A stretch of 64,000 bases of DNA, from assembly GCA_002344975.1 (NCBI GenBank), contig DDUV01000062.1:124001-188000 (forward strand), given 5' to 3'. Below the pieces are notes generated by a model that saw only the letters and a list, made by a program, of their open reading frames with translations, was not told the DNA's origin and ran no database searches. Position numbers and translations under genes: made by a program. Each line of letters opens with the position of its first letter. Within the stretch, counting starts at the first letter, position 1. Positions 8,704-16,676 of this stretch are shown in pieces. The DNA comes from Saprospiraceae bacterium UBA2329. GTDB taxonomy: Bacteria; Bacteroidota; Bacteroidia; Chitinophagales; Saprospiraceae.

Positions 8704-9072
8704 ATGTACCTGATTGATACAAACATTCTGATATATTCCGGGGAGTCCCGTTATGCCTCCTTACTACTCCCCTATGTGACAGATACAGCTAACGGCGTTT
8801 CACTGATAAGCCATATCGAGACTTTAGGATTTCATCGAATTACTCCGGCTCAAATCACTTATTTCGGTAGCCTCTTTAAAATACTCCGAGTTCTTCCTAT
8901 TAATGATGCCATTGCAAAAGAGGCTATCCAAATTCGTCAAAACAGAAAAGTGGCGCTTGGCGACGCCATTATTGCAGCCACTGCTTTAGTTTATGATGTA
9001 GAGATCGTAACACGAAATACGGTTGACTTTACAGCAATACCTCATGTAAAAGTGATTAACCCAATTCCTTAA
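8704..9072 (+). CDS. PIN-domain ribonuclease toxin (VapC-like)
   Basis: 122 residues, start at the ATG at 8704. A PIN fold with the acidic residues expected for Mg-dependent RNase activity: D5 (LIDTNILIY), E39 (SHIET), D87 (ALGDAIIAATAL) and D108 (TRNTVDF). The typical target of VapC-type toxins is tRNA or rRNA, but the target here is unknown. It is the second gene of a two-gene toxin-antitoxin unit. The AT content is higher than that of neighbouring obg, compatible with acquisition by transfer. Confidence 0.85.
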   Translation: MYLIDTNILIYSGESRYASLLLPYVTDTANGVSLISHIETLGFHRITPAQITYFGSLFKILRVLPINDAIAKEAIQIRQNRKVALGDAIIAATALVYDVEIVTRNTVDFTAIPHVKVINPIP

Positions 9073-9146
9073 AGTGTTCCCTCGGCCCCCTCACGCAACG
9101 CAGACCGCAGACTACAACCACCCAAGCCCATTTTTTTGCGCAAGTA

Positions 9147-9177
9147 CTTGTAAAATAGAAAGATAAATATAACTTTG
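9147..9177 (+). promoter_or_regulatory. Promoter of the C39 exporter cluster
   Basis: CTTG (9147-9150), a 19-bp spacer, TAACTTTG (9170-9177), an excellent match to TTTG-N19-TAnnTTTG. The expected transcript start is near 9184. A TTG codon at 9175 that opens the reading frame is inside the -7 box, which excludes it as the translation start and supports the ATG at 9238. Confidence 0.65.
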
Positions 9178-9237
9178 CGCACGAAGCGACGGACACGGCA
9201 GGAAACAAAATGCCCGGCGCAGGAAACAGCAGAAGTA

Positions 9238-11427
9238 ATGGCCAGGATTTTCCCGTTTTACAAACAATTGGACGCCAACGATTGCGGCGCCTCGTGCCTG
9301 CGCATGATCGCGCGGTATCACGGGCGTTACTACTCCTTGGACACCCTGCGGGAAATGACCTACATTGACAAACAGGGCGTATCCCTGCTTGGTATCAGCG
9401 ACGCCGCCGAACGCATTGGTTTCCAAACGCTTGCCGCCAAACTCACCTACTCGCGCCTGTGCAAAGACATCCCGCTACCCTGCGTGGCCCACTGGAATCA
9501 GGAGCATTTTGTGGTGGTGCATAAAGTAACCGAACGCCATGCCTGGATAGCCGATCCCGCCGCCGGAAAGTTTAAAATCTCCCGCGAGCAATTCCTCAAA
9601 AGCTGGGCCGGCGACCTCGAAAACGGCGAACCCTCCGGCATCCTGCTGCTGCTGCAACCCACCCCCGAATTTTACCAACGCGGAGAAACCAAAGCCGACA
9701 AAGGCGGGCTGGGCTATGTGTGGTCGTATTTCAGGCAGTACAGTTCCTACCTGCTCCAGATAGCGGCCGGCCTGCTCATCGGCGTGCTGCTGCAAATTGC
9801 CTTCCCCTTCATTTTGCGCGAAGTGGTGGACTCCGGCGTGCAGTCGGAAGACGTCCAACTCATCTACGCCGCCGTGCTGGGGCTGTTCGTACTCTTTGTC
9901 TCTCAACTCTTTGTGGAATATGTGCGCGGCTGGATTTTGCTGCATGTGGGCGCGCGGGTAAACATCAACCTCATCTCCGATTTTTTAATCAAACTCACTC
10001 GCCTGCCTCTCCGCTATTTCGACACCAAAGTGACCGGCGACCTCCTGCAACGCATCACCGACCACGAGCGGGTGCAGCGCTTTTTGTCTTCCACCTCGCT
10101 GTTTTCGGTGTTTTCATTCTTCACTTTCATCTCGTTTTTCATGGTACTGGCCGTTTGGAATACCGGTGTCTTTTTGCTCTTCGCCGGCGGTACCTTGCTC
10201 AGCGTGCTTTGGTTTTACCTCTTTTCCACCTATCGCCGCGATCTGGACTACGCACGCTTCGATCAGGCCACCGACAACCAGAACAAACTCATGGAGTTGA
10301 TCAACGGCATGCCCGACATCAAGCTCCACAACGCCGAAAAGCCCCGTCGCTGGGCTTGGGAACGCGCGCAGGCCAAGCTCTTCCATACCGCTTTGGACAC
10401 CTTGCGAGTGGATCAGATACAAAAAACCGGCGCCCAGTTTATCAACGAAGCCAAAAACATCATCATCCTGTTTTGGGTGGCGCTGCAAGTGGTAGAAGGC
10501 CACATGACACTGGGCATGATGCTGGGCATTCAGTACATCATCGGCCAACTCAACGGCCCGCTCAATCAGTTCGTTGACTTCATCCGCTCCTATCAGGAGG
10601 CGCGCATCAGTCTGGAGCGCATGAACGAAATTCATACCAAAGAAGACGAAGAACGCCTCGAAGACAAGATCAGCCTGCTGCCCGACTGGGGCGACCTCAT
10701 CCTCGACCGCGTCTCTTTTCAATACGCCGGGCCGCACTCGCCCCTGATTCTCAAAAATGTACGCCTCCGTATTCCCAAAGGCAAAACCACCGCCATCGTG
10801 GGCGCCAGCGGCAGCGGCAAAACCACCCTGCTCAAACTACTGCTCAACTACTACCAACCCAACGAAGGCGCCGTCCGCATCGGCGACATCAACTTGGCCA
10901 ATATCCAAAACCGGCTCTGGCGCCAGAAATGCGGCGCTGTGCTTCAGGATGGCTATATTTTCAACGACACCATTGCCCGCAACATCGCGCTGGGCGACGA
11001 GGTGATTGACAAATACCGCCTCCTTCAGGCTGTGAAAGCCGCCAACATGCAAACCTATGTGGAATCGTTGCCGCTGGGCTACAACACCCGCATCGGCGCC
11101 GACGGGCAGGGCCTGAGTCTGGGCCAAAAACAGCGCATCCTCATTGCCCGCGCCGTGTATAAATCGCCCGATTACCTCATTTTCGACGAAGCCACCTCGG
11201 CCTTGGATGCCTACAACGAAATGATCGTGATGGAAAACTTAGCCGAGCATTTCAAAAACCGCACCATGGTCATCGTGGCGCACCGCCTCAGCACCGTCAT
11301 GCACGCCGATTACATCGTGGTACTCGATTCGGGCGAGGTGGTGGAGCAGGGTACCCACGCACAGTTGGCCTACCAGCGCGGCGCCTATTATCATTTGATT
11401 AAGAATCAGTTGGAATTGGGAGCCTGA
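9238..11427 (+). CDS. C39-peptidase ABC exporter (peptidase-transporter fusion)
   Basis: 729 residues. Residues 1-135 are a C39 cysteine peptidase with a complete triad: C16 (DCGASC), H90 (EHFVVVHKV) and D106 (IADPAAG). Such domains cut Gly-Gly leader peptides during export. About 150-440 is a six-helix ABC exporter membrane domain. The ATPase follows: Walker A GASGSGKTT (522 on), signature LSLGQKQ (626-632), Walker B YLIFDEATSALD and H-loop VAHRLST. It is the inner-membrane engine of a type I secretion or peptide export system whose fusion protein is encoded at 12819. No leader-bearing substrate gene is visible nearby. The start is set by the promoter overlap at 9175. Confidence 0.92.
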   Translation: MARIFPFYKQLDANDCGASCLRMIARYHGRYYSLDTLREMTYIDKQGVSLLGISDAAERIGFQTLAAKLTYSRLCKDIPLPCVAHWNQEHFVVVHKVTERHAWIADPAAGKFKISREQFLKSWAGDLENGEPSGILLLLQPTPEFYQRGETKADKGGLGYVWSYFRQYSSYLLQIAAGLLIGVLLQIAFPFILREVVDSGVQSEDVQLIYAAVLGLFVLFVSQLFVEYVRGWILLHVGARVNINLISDFLIKLTRLPLRYFDTKVTGDLLQRITDHERVQRFLSSTSLFSVFSFFTFISFFMVLAVWNTGVFLLFAGGTLLSVLWFYLFSTYRRDLDYARFDQATDNQNKLMELINGMPDIKLHNAEKPRRWAWERAQAKLFHTALDTLRVDQIQKTGAQFINEAKNIIILFWVALQVVEGHMTLGMMLGIQYIIGQLNGPLNQFVDFIRSYQEARISLERMNEIHTKEDEERLEDKISLLPDWGDLILDRVSFQYAGPHSPLILKNVRLRIPKGKTTAIVGASGSGKTTLLKLLLNYYQPNEGAVRIGDINLANIQNRLWRQKCGAVLQDGYIFNDTIARNIALGDEVIDKYRLLQAVKAANMQTYVESLPLGYNTRIGADGQGLSLGQKQRILIARAVYKSPDYLIFDEATSALDAYNEMIVMENLAEHFKNRTMVIVAHRLSTVMHADYIVVLDSGEVVEQGTHAQLAYQRGAYYHLIKNQLELGA

Positions 11428-11494
11428 GATCGGATCGTTCACTAAGCATCCCGACGACCACTAAAAACTCGCACATCACACAATCTGCCGTCTT

Positions 11495-12775
11495 ATGAAA
11501 TTCCCCATTCCTGCCCTCAGCGACCGCAAGCTCCTGTTTCTCTTTGCCGTAGTACTCGCCTTTCTGGCCTTCCCCATGCGCGAGTGGTACCAAAACGGCG
11601 TTATTTGGGCCGATGCAGAGGGCTACTACATGTACCTGCCTGGCGTTTTTATTTACAACGGCTTTGAAAAAATACCCGTACGCGCTGATGGCCAGTTTCC
11701 GCATTATCCCGGCACGCAAAAGCGCTTTACCAAATACACCTGTGGCGTAGCCATGATGCAAACGCCCTTTTTTCTGGCTGCGCACGCCCGCGCCCGCGCC
11801 GAAGACAAAGCCGACGGATACAGCACTTACTACATATATGGCGTACTCTGGGCAGCCCTGTTTTACGCGGTGGCCGGCGTCTGGATTTTGATCAAAACCC
11901 TGCGGCGACACTTCTCACAGACAGTAGCCTGGACAGCGGTGATGGCCGTTTTTTGGGGCAGCAACCTCTACCATTACACCGTACACGAGCCGGGCATGTC
12001 GCATGTGTATTCGTTCTTTTTAGTGAGTTGTTTGCTTTGGCTTACGCCGAAATTGTACAAAGAAACCATTCAGCGCAAATGGATTTTTCTCATTGGCCTG
12101 GTTGCCGGCCTGATGGTACTCATTCGTCCTACCAACGTGGTGCTGCTCTTATACCCGGGCTTATTTGGCGTCGGTTCCTGGTCGGATTTCAAAGCCCGGC
12201 TTCAGTTTTTCGGGCGGCACATCGGGCAATTATGGCCGGCCGCGCTGCTGATTCTGGCCGCCTGGATACCGCAAATGCTGTATTGGCGCTACATGAGCGG
12301 CAACTGGATCATGTATTCCTACGGCGATGAGGGCTTCATTTACTGGAACCATGCGCGCATGGCGCAGGTGTTGTTCGACATCAAAAACGGCTGGCTGCTT
12401 TTTAGTCCCATGATGGCCATTGCATTGATCGGCATGGTAGCTGGGCTGTGGCGCAACCGCTACAACGAGCGTTGGATCGGCTTGGCCTGGCTCATCAGTT
12501 GGTACCTGTTTGCCAGTTGGTGGGCCTGGTGGTTCGGCGGCGCGTTCGGGCATCGCAGTTTTATAGACTTGTACCCGTTGCTGGCCATACCGTTTGCGGC
12601 AGTCGTGCAGGCGGTATGGAGTACTCGCAGCATCGTGCTCAAGGGGCTGTTTTTGCTGCTCTTGGGAGCGCTCGCCTACTACGGTCTCGGCCTCACGAGC
12701 CACTTTATCAGCCCGCACTACGAGTGGCCTACCTGGCAGGCGGCCATAGAACTGATGCTGAAGGGGAAGTTTTGA
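11495..12775 (+). CDS. Polytopic membrane protein, GT-C glycosyltransferase-like
   Basis: 426 residues with about 9-10 hydrophobic segments (for example 11-27, 108-130, 143-180, 190-222, 240-258, 285-310, 325-345, 385-410). The first large loop carries WADAEGYYMYLPG, the acidic and aromatic pattern of GT-C enzymes (dolichyl-phosphate-mannose type and GT39/DUF2029 relatives) that use lipid-linked sugars. No firm family assignment is possible by eye. It lies between the C39 exporter (67 bp) and the HlyD protein (43 bp) on the same strand, so probably one operon, which hints at glycosylation of an exported product or of the envelope; this is inferred. Confidence 0.6.
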   Translation: MKFPIPALSDRKLLFLFAVVLAFLAFPMREWYQNGVIWADAEGYYMYLPGVFIYNGFEKIPVRADGQFPHYPGTQKRFTKYTCGVAMMQTPFFLAAHARARAEDKADGYSTYYIYGVLWAALFYAVAGVWILIKTLRRHFSQTVAWTAVMAVFWGSNLYHYTVHEPGMSHVYSFFLVSCLLWLTPKLYKETIQRKWIFLIGLVAGLMVLIRPTNVVLLLYPGLFGVGSWSDFKARLQFFGRHIGQLWPAALLILAAWIPQMLYWRYMSGNWIMYSYGDEGFIYWNHARMAQVLFDIKNGWLLFSPMMAIALIGMVAGLWRNRYNERWIGLAWLISWYLFASWWAWWFGGAFGHRSFIDLYPLLAIPFAAVVQAVWSTRSIVLKGLFLLLLGALAYYGLGLTSHFISPHYEWPTWQAAIELMLKGKF

Positions 12776-12818
12776 TGTTTGGAAATTGGCATGAATTCTT
12801 AATTTTGATGAAAAATTC

Positions 12819-14102
12819 ATGAGATCAGAAGCCGACCACATAGAACTCCGCAGCGAAGAAGTGCAGGAAATCCTCGGCACCCCCCCGGGTTGGCTGGCAC
12901 GTTGGGGCACCTTGGCCGCGCTCATCGGCGTAGTAGCTTTAGGATGGCTCGGCTTTTGGTTGGAAATGCCACAAACTTTGGAAGCCGACGTCAAAATTAC
13001 CTCCAAAGACCCCCCGCGCAGGTTTTACGCACCTTCCACCACCGTGCTCAACGACATCATTTTCGGCAACGAATCCAAAGTGGACAGCGGCGCTACCATC
13101 CTGCATTTCAACTCCAAAGCCAGGCTTGCGCATGTGCTGTCTCTCGAAACAGAGCTGCTTCAGGTAGGAAACGATCAACAAATCCTGTCCCTGAACATCC
13201 AACGAGACCTCATCCTCGGCGAACTTCAGGAAGACTACTACGACTTTTTGGAAAAATGGGACCAGTATCATTTCGTCTCCAATCGCTCCACCGACAACAG
13301 CGGTCGCAGCGAAGTCGCCTCCCGCATCCGGGATTTGGAGTCTGAAATAAGAGAACTTCGCAGCAGATTGGAATCGCTTCAAAACCAATTGGCGGAAGCC
13401 CAGGCCCGCTACGATAAAGAGTTGACCTTGCTCAACAGAGGCGTACTCACCCGCGAAGAACTCAACCCAACCCGCATAGAACGAGACAGTTACGAGCGAC
13501 AAGTACAAGATGTACAGTCTTCCATCCGCAGCAAAAGCAACCAGATTTCCATGCTCCGCGACCGCTCGCGCAGCAACAGCGGCAGGGCCAAAGCATTAGA
13601 AGACCAAAGCGCGGCATTCGGCCTGCTCAAAGACAGTTTCGCCCGCCTCAGAAACCGGGTTTCGGAATGGAAACGCGAATACACCGTCGAATCGCCCATC
13701 AGCGGCACGGTATTGTTTGCCAAAGACAACCTTGCAAAAGGGCAGTTTGTGCAGCGCGATTCCCTGCTGCTCGTCATTGTGCCCGGCAAAGCATCGGGCA
13801 CGGTAGCAAAGATGGAAATTGTGCCCGAAGAGGCTGGCCAGATCGTCAGAGGCCAGAAAGTGCAGATCAAATTGTACGATTATCCCTTCCCCGACTATGG
13901 CGCCGTGTGGGGGCAGGTGGAGGGCAAGGGCAAACTGCCTTCCGGCGGAAAAATCCCCGTAGAGGTGCGCTTTCCCGGCGACAGCTTAGTGACTACCAAA
14001 GCCGGCCTCATTCAGCCCGAAGGCGAAATGCGGGGCAAAGCCACCATCATCCTCTCACGCCGGCGGCTTATTCAGCGCATCTTCGGCATCGGGGAAGGAT
14101 AG
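12819..14102 (+). CDS. HlyD-family membrane fusion protein
   Basis: 427 residues. A short cytoplasmic part (1-28) and one membrane helix (about 30-48) are followed by a first beta segment, a long coiled coil (about 100-280, for example EIRELRSRLESLQNQLAEAQ) and the returning lipoyl/beta-barrel part (VESPISGTVLFAKDNLAKGQFV, about 288-310, then QIVRGQKVQIKLYDYPF). It is the periplasmic adaptor for the C39 ABC exporter. The final 48 bases overlap the convergent kptA gene. No TolC homologue is encoded in the window, so the outer-membrane channel must lie elsewhere. Confidence 0.88.
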   Translation: MRSEADHIELRSEEVQEILGTPPGWLARWGTLAALIGVVALGWLGFWLEMPQTLEADVKITSKDPPRRFYAPSTTVLNDIIFGNESKVDSGATILHFNSKARLAHVLSLETELLQVGNDQQILSLNIQRDLILGELQEDYYDFLEKWDQYHFVSNRSTDNSGRSEVASRIRDLESEIRELRSRLESLQNQLAEAQARYDKELTLLNRGVLTREELNPTRIERDSYERQVQDVQSSIRSKSNQISMLRDRSRSNSGRAKALEDQSAAFGLLKDSFARLRNRVSEWKREYTVESPISGTVLFAKDNLAKGQFVQRDSLLLVIVPGKASGTVAKMEIVPEEAGQIVRGQKVQIKLYDYPFPDYGAVWGQVEGKGKLPSGGKIPVEVRFPGDSLVTTKAGLIQPEGEMRGKATIILSRRRLIQRIFGIGEG

Positions 14103-14642
14103 CACCCGAAGATATTCTGCCGGTACTTCATCGGTAAGCCACACGCCGTTTTCGGATATAAAAAACTGGAAACCCGCGTTTTGCATCGCTCCGCCCCGCA
14201 CTTCCAATATCACCGGACGACCATGCCGACTGCCCACGCTGCGCGCTGTTTCTACATCGCGACTCAGGTGTACGTGGTGGCGTTGCCGCTTTTGCAAACC
14301 CGATTCAAGTATAGATTTCAGGAAGCGCTCCGCCGTGCCGTGATACAGGATTTCCGGCGGCTCCTGTGCCGAATACCCGAGTGCTACCTCTACCGAATGC
14401 CCCTGCGCAGCCCGGATTCTGCCCTTCGTTTCGTCGAGTACAAAGCGCTTTTTGTTGTTGTTTTCCACCACGAATCGAAGGGTCTCTATATCGAGCGGCG
14501 TTCCTGCGGCATTGGCTTTTTGGAGCAATGTGGGCACGTCGGTCCAGCCTTGTTCGTCCAATATGATGCCTATCAATTGGGGTCGGTGCCGCAGCACGAG
14601 ACTGAGAAATTTGCTGAGCCGGATGAGTTCTTTAGCTTGCAT
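14055..14642 (-). CDS. kptA: RNA 2'-phosphotransferase (Tpt1/KptA)
   Basis: 195 residues. The winged-helix N-lobe (LIRLSKFLSLVLRHRPQLIGI, LDEQGWTDVPTLL, RFVLDETKGRIRAAQGHS) is followed by the ADP-ribosyltransferase-like lobe (ILYHGTAERFLKSILESGL, HHVHLSRDVETARSVGSRHG, PVILEV). The R-H-R-H set known from Tpt1 enzymes is represented by R18/H19, RAAQGHS, YHGT and HLS. It removes a splice-junction 2'-phosphate from RNA using NAD+, giving ADP-ribose 1'',2''-cyclic phosphate. Its bacterial role is uncertain because tRNA splicing is absent. The 3' end overlaps the HlyD gene tail to tail. The upstream side is a repeat-filled gap. Confidence 0.92.
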   Translation of the reverse strand: MQAKELIRLSKFLSLVLRHRPQLIGIILDEQGWTDVPTLLQKANAAGTPLDIETLRFVVENNNKKRFVLDETKGRIRAAQGHSVEVALGYSAQEPPEILYHGTAERFLKSILESGLQKRQRHHVHLSRDVETARSVGSRHGRPVILEVRGGAMQNAGFQFFISENGVWLTDEVPAEYLRVLSFPDAEDALNKPPA

Positions 14643-14690
14643 GACTTTTTTTGTTTAAATCGCTCAGGATACGGCGCCCCGAAAGGAAAA

Positions 14691-14843
14691 GTTTCCGGGT
14701 TCAAGGTTTCGGGTTGGAACGGCTGCCGGCTGCCGGCCGCGTTTCGCTCGCGTTTACCGCGCCACGGCGCGGCTACCGGTCCCTCGCGTTCGCGGAATTT
14801 CGCGCCCTTCGCTAAGATTCGCGTTAAAAAACTCGCGTTCGAC
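14691..14843. repeat. 7-bp-periodic intergenic array
   Basis: The kptA-to-PLP-enzyme gap (14643-15051) holds no gene. From 14691 the DNA reads as about 22 consecutive heptamers in one register: GTTTCCG, GGTTCAA, GGTTTCG, GGTTGGA, ACGGCTG, CCGGCTG, CCGGCCG, CGTTTCG and so on, later TTCGCGG, AATTTCG, ATTCGCG, ACTCGCG, TTCGACG. It contains the GC hairpin CCGCGCCACGGCGCGG (14757-14772) and runs straight into the palindromic repeat at 14844. Related words recur at 16375 and, inverted, at 38211. Confidence 0.7.
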
Positions 14844-14969
14844 GATAAACTGCCAAACCGCGCCACAGGCGCGGCCCTCTCCGTTGGCAAGATAAACTGC
14901 GCAGCAGATTACTACGAAGTGAGATAAACTGCCGAAGGCAGATCACCCACGATAAACTGCGCAGCAGAT
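14844..14969 (+). repeat. Composite palindromic repeat, locus 1
   Basis: Four units beginning GATAAACTGC at 14844, 14891, 14923 and 14951. Cores are CTGCGCAGCAG or CTGCCGAAGGCAG, each able to fold into a small hairpin; the first unit is interrupted by the hairpin CCGCGCCACAGGCGCGG (14858-14874). It points toward the PLP enzyme at 15052 and ends 13 bp before a TACCTTTG box. Confidence 0.75.
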
Positions 14970-14981
14970 GACGAAACATTT

Positions 14982-14989
14982 TACCTTTG
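14982..14989 (+). promoter_or_regulatory. -7 box of the Cys/Met PLP-enzyme gene
   Basis: TACCTTTG, full match to TAnnTTTG, 63 bp before the start codon. The position of any -33 element falls in the last palindromic repeat unit (14951-14969). Confidence 0.5.
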
Positions 14990-15051
14990 CCGCCGATTCA
15001 GCGCGGCCCTGCGCCGCCACATATTTTTACATCGTTTAAACCAATAAAACC

Positions 15052-16197
15052 ATGCGATTTGGTACCAAAGCCATACATGCCGGCGTAGAGCCGGACCCCG
15101 CCACCGGCGCCGTAATGACGCCCATTTACCAAACCTCCACCTACGCGCAGGAGGCCCCCGGCGTACACAAAGGCTACGAATACGCCCGCACCCAAAACCC
15201 CACCCGCCACGCCCTCGAACAAAACCTCGCCGCCATCGAAAACGGCACGGAAGCCTTCTGTTTCGGCAGCGGCATGTCGGCCATGGACGCCGTGATGCGC
15301 ATGCTCAACCCCGGCGACGAAGTCATTGCCACCAACGACCTCTACGGCGGCTCTTACCGCCTGCTCACCAAAGTGTATGAGCGCTTCGGCGTGCGTTCGC
15401 ACTTCACCGACATGACCGACCCGGCCAACGTGGAAGCCCTCATCAACAGCAACACCCGCCTGCTCTGGATCGAGACGCCCACCAACCCCATGCTCAACAT
15501 CATTGACATTGAGGCCGTTTGCAAAATCGCCCGGCAGCACGGCATCCTCACCTGCGTGGACAACACCTTCGCCTCGCCCTTCCTCCAAATGCCGCTCGAC
15601 CTCGGCGCCGACATCGTGGTACACTCTGCCACCAAGTACCTCGGCGGCCACTCCGATGTCGTCCTCGGCGCCGTCATTGTAAAGGATGAGGCCCTGGCCC
15701 AACAACTTCGCTTCCTCCAAAACGCCGTCGGCGCAGTGCCCGGCCCGCACGATTGTTTCCTCGTGCTGCGCGGCATCAAAACCCTGCACCTCCGCGTAGA
15801 GCGCGCCTGCAAAAACGCCAAAAAAGTGGCCAAATTCCTCGCCGCCCACCCCAAGGTGCAGCACGTTTATTACCCCGGCCTCAAAGACCACCCGGGCTAC
15901 ATGATCGCCTCGCGCCAAATGCGGTTCTACGGCGCTATGGTCTCGTTCATCCTCCAAAAAGACACCGTGGACGACGCCATGAAAGTACTCAGCGGCACAC
16001 AGATTTTCACCCTCGCCGAATCGCTCGGCGGCGTCGAATCGCTCATCGGGCACCCCGCCTCCATGACGCACGCCTCCATCCCCCGCGAAGAGCGCCTCAA
16101 AACCGGCCTCAGCGATTCGCTCATCCGCCTCAGCATCGGCGTAGAAGATTTTGAAGACCTCATCGAAGACCTCGAACAGGCACTGAGATTGGTATAG
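15052..16197 (+). CDS. Cys/Met-metabolism PLP enzyme (cystathionine synthase/lyase type)
   Basis: 381 residues, the usual length of the trans-sulfuration family (fold type I). Motifs: MRFGTKAIHAGVEPDPATGAVMTPIYQTSTY, seen in parts at the N-terminus; FGSGMSAMDAVMRML (PLP phosphate site); NDLYGGSYRL; WIETPTNPMLNI; VDNTFASPFLQ; and SATKYLGGHSDV with the PLP lysine at K195. The end GVEDFEDLIEDLEQAL is typical. Sequence alone does not separate cystathionine gamma-synthase, gamma-lyase and beta-lyase; the overall look favours a gamma-synthase/gamma-lyase. Single gene, preceded by palindromic repeats and a -7 box. Confidence 0.88.
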   Translation: MRFGTKAIHAGVEPDPATGAVMTPIYQTSTYAQEAPGVHKGYEYARTQNPTRHALEQNLAAIENGTEAFCFGSGMSAMDAVMRMLNPGDEVIATNDLYGGSYRLLTKVYERFGVRSHFTDMTDPANVEALINSNTRLLWIETPTNPMLNIIDIEAVCKIARQHGILTCVDNTFASPFLQMPLDLGADIVVHSATKYLGGHSDVVLGAVIVKDEALAQQLRFLQNAVGAVPGPHDCFLVLRGIKTLHLRVERACKNAKKVAKFLAAHPKVQHVYYPGLKDHPGYMIASRQMRFYGAMVSFILQKDTVDDAMKVLSGTQIFTLAESLGGVESLIGHPASMTHASIPREERLKTGLSDSLIRLSIGVEDFEDLIEDLEQALRLV

Positions 16198-16205
16198 TTT
16201 TTTTT

Positions 16206-16294
16206 GGCGCCCGCCGCCACCTGCAACGAAGGGCCGACAGACAACAGCCTCAAAACGGCTCCACCTGTCGGCCCTTCGCACTCATGGCGGCGCC
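16206..16294. repeat. Nested 89-nt inverted repeat
   Basis: Outer arms GGCGCC...GCCGCCA (16206-16219) and TGGCGGCGCC (16285-16294); a perfect 14-bp middle stem CGAAGGGCCGACAG (16227-16240) / CTGTCGGCCCTTCG (16265-16278); and a small inner AGCC/GGCT stem. The T-run is on the 5' side (about 16198-16205), so the order is wrong for a terminator of the PLP-enzyme gene. Confidence 0.65.
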
Positions 16295-16374
16295 GGGTCA
16301 TCCGCTCACATGGCCGCCTCCTTTTATTACCCGCCGGCGTCCATTCCCGCTGCTGCCCCTGGCGCAATCCCACC

Positions 16375-16676
16375 GATTCAAGGTTTCCGGTTGGAACGGC
16401 TGCTAGCCGCAAGCCACGCTGAGCGTACAAATCGCGGTTTCCCTCATGTTCGCGGAATTTTGCGATCTTCGCTAAAATTCGCGTTAAAAAAAACGCGTTC
16501 CGGGCCTCGCCACGACGAAGGCGTGGTTCAAGGTTTCGGGTTGCTCACTACGCACCCCTCACTACTCACCCCTCACTACTCACCCCTCACCCCTGAAAAC
16601 CGCCCACCGCCTACTGGTTTCCCTCGCACTTACCGCGCCACAGCGCGGCCACTGCATACTGCACACCGCTTACCGA
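16375..16676. repeat. Long 7-bp-periodic array with tandem CTCACTA/CTCACCC words
   Basis: Fills most of the 472-bp gap between the PLP enzyme and the SCO gene; no gene is seen in the gap. Words at the left (GATTCAA, GGTTTCC, GGTTGGA, ACGGCTG) repeat those at 14691. From 16523 the register is unbroken for about 21 heptamers: GTGGTTC, AAGGTTT, CGGGTTG, then CTCACTA/CGCACCC/CTCACTA/CTCACCC/CTCACTA/CTCACCC/CTCACCC (16544-16592), CTGAAAA, CCGCCCA, CCGCCTA, and finally CCACTGC, ATACTGC, ACACCGC. The hairpin CCGCGCCACAGCGCGG is at 16633-16648. Confidence 0.7.

Noticed and set aside
9175..9237. Upstream TTG start for the C39 exporter
   Set aside because: The codon lies inside the predicted -7 element (9170-9177), and the C39 domain begins naturally at the ATG at 9238.
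14181..14927. 248-codon plus-strand frame over kptA
   Set aside because: It covers the KptA coding sequence in the opposite direction and runs into repeat DNA; no family features.
15000..15051. SAM riboswitch before the Cys/Met PLP-enzyme gene
   Set aside because: The leader after the -7 box is only about 55 nt and shows no paired core of a known SAM-sensing class.
14998..16281. 427-codon antisense frame over the Cys/Met PLP-enzyme gene
   Set aside because: The composition is low-complexity (G, V, E, H, A) and it mirrors a gene with clear PLP motifs; no recognisable fold.
16196..16294. Terminator call for the T-run plus hairpin after the PLP-enzyme gene
   Set aside because: The T-run precedes the hairpin; for a rho-independent terminator it must follow it on the transcript.
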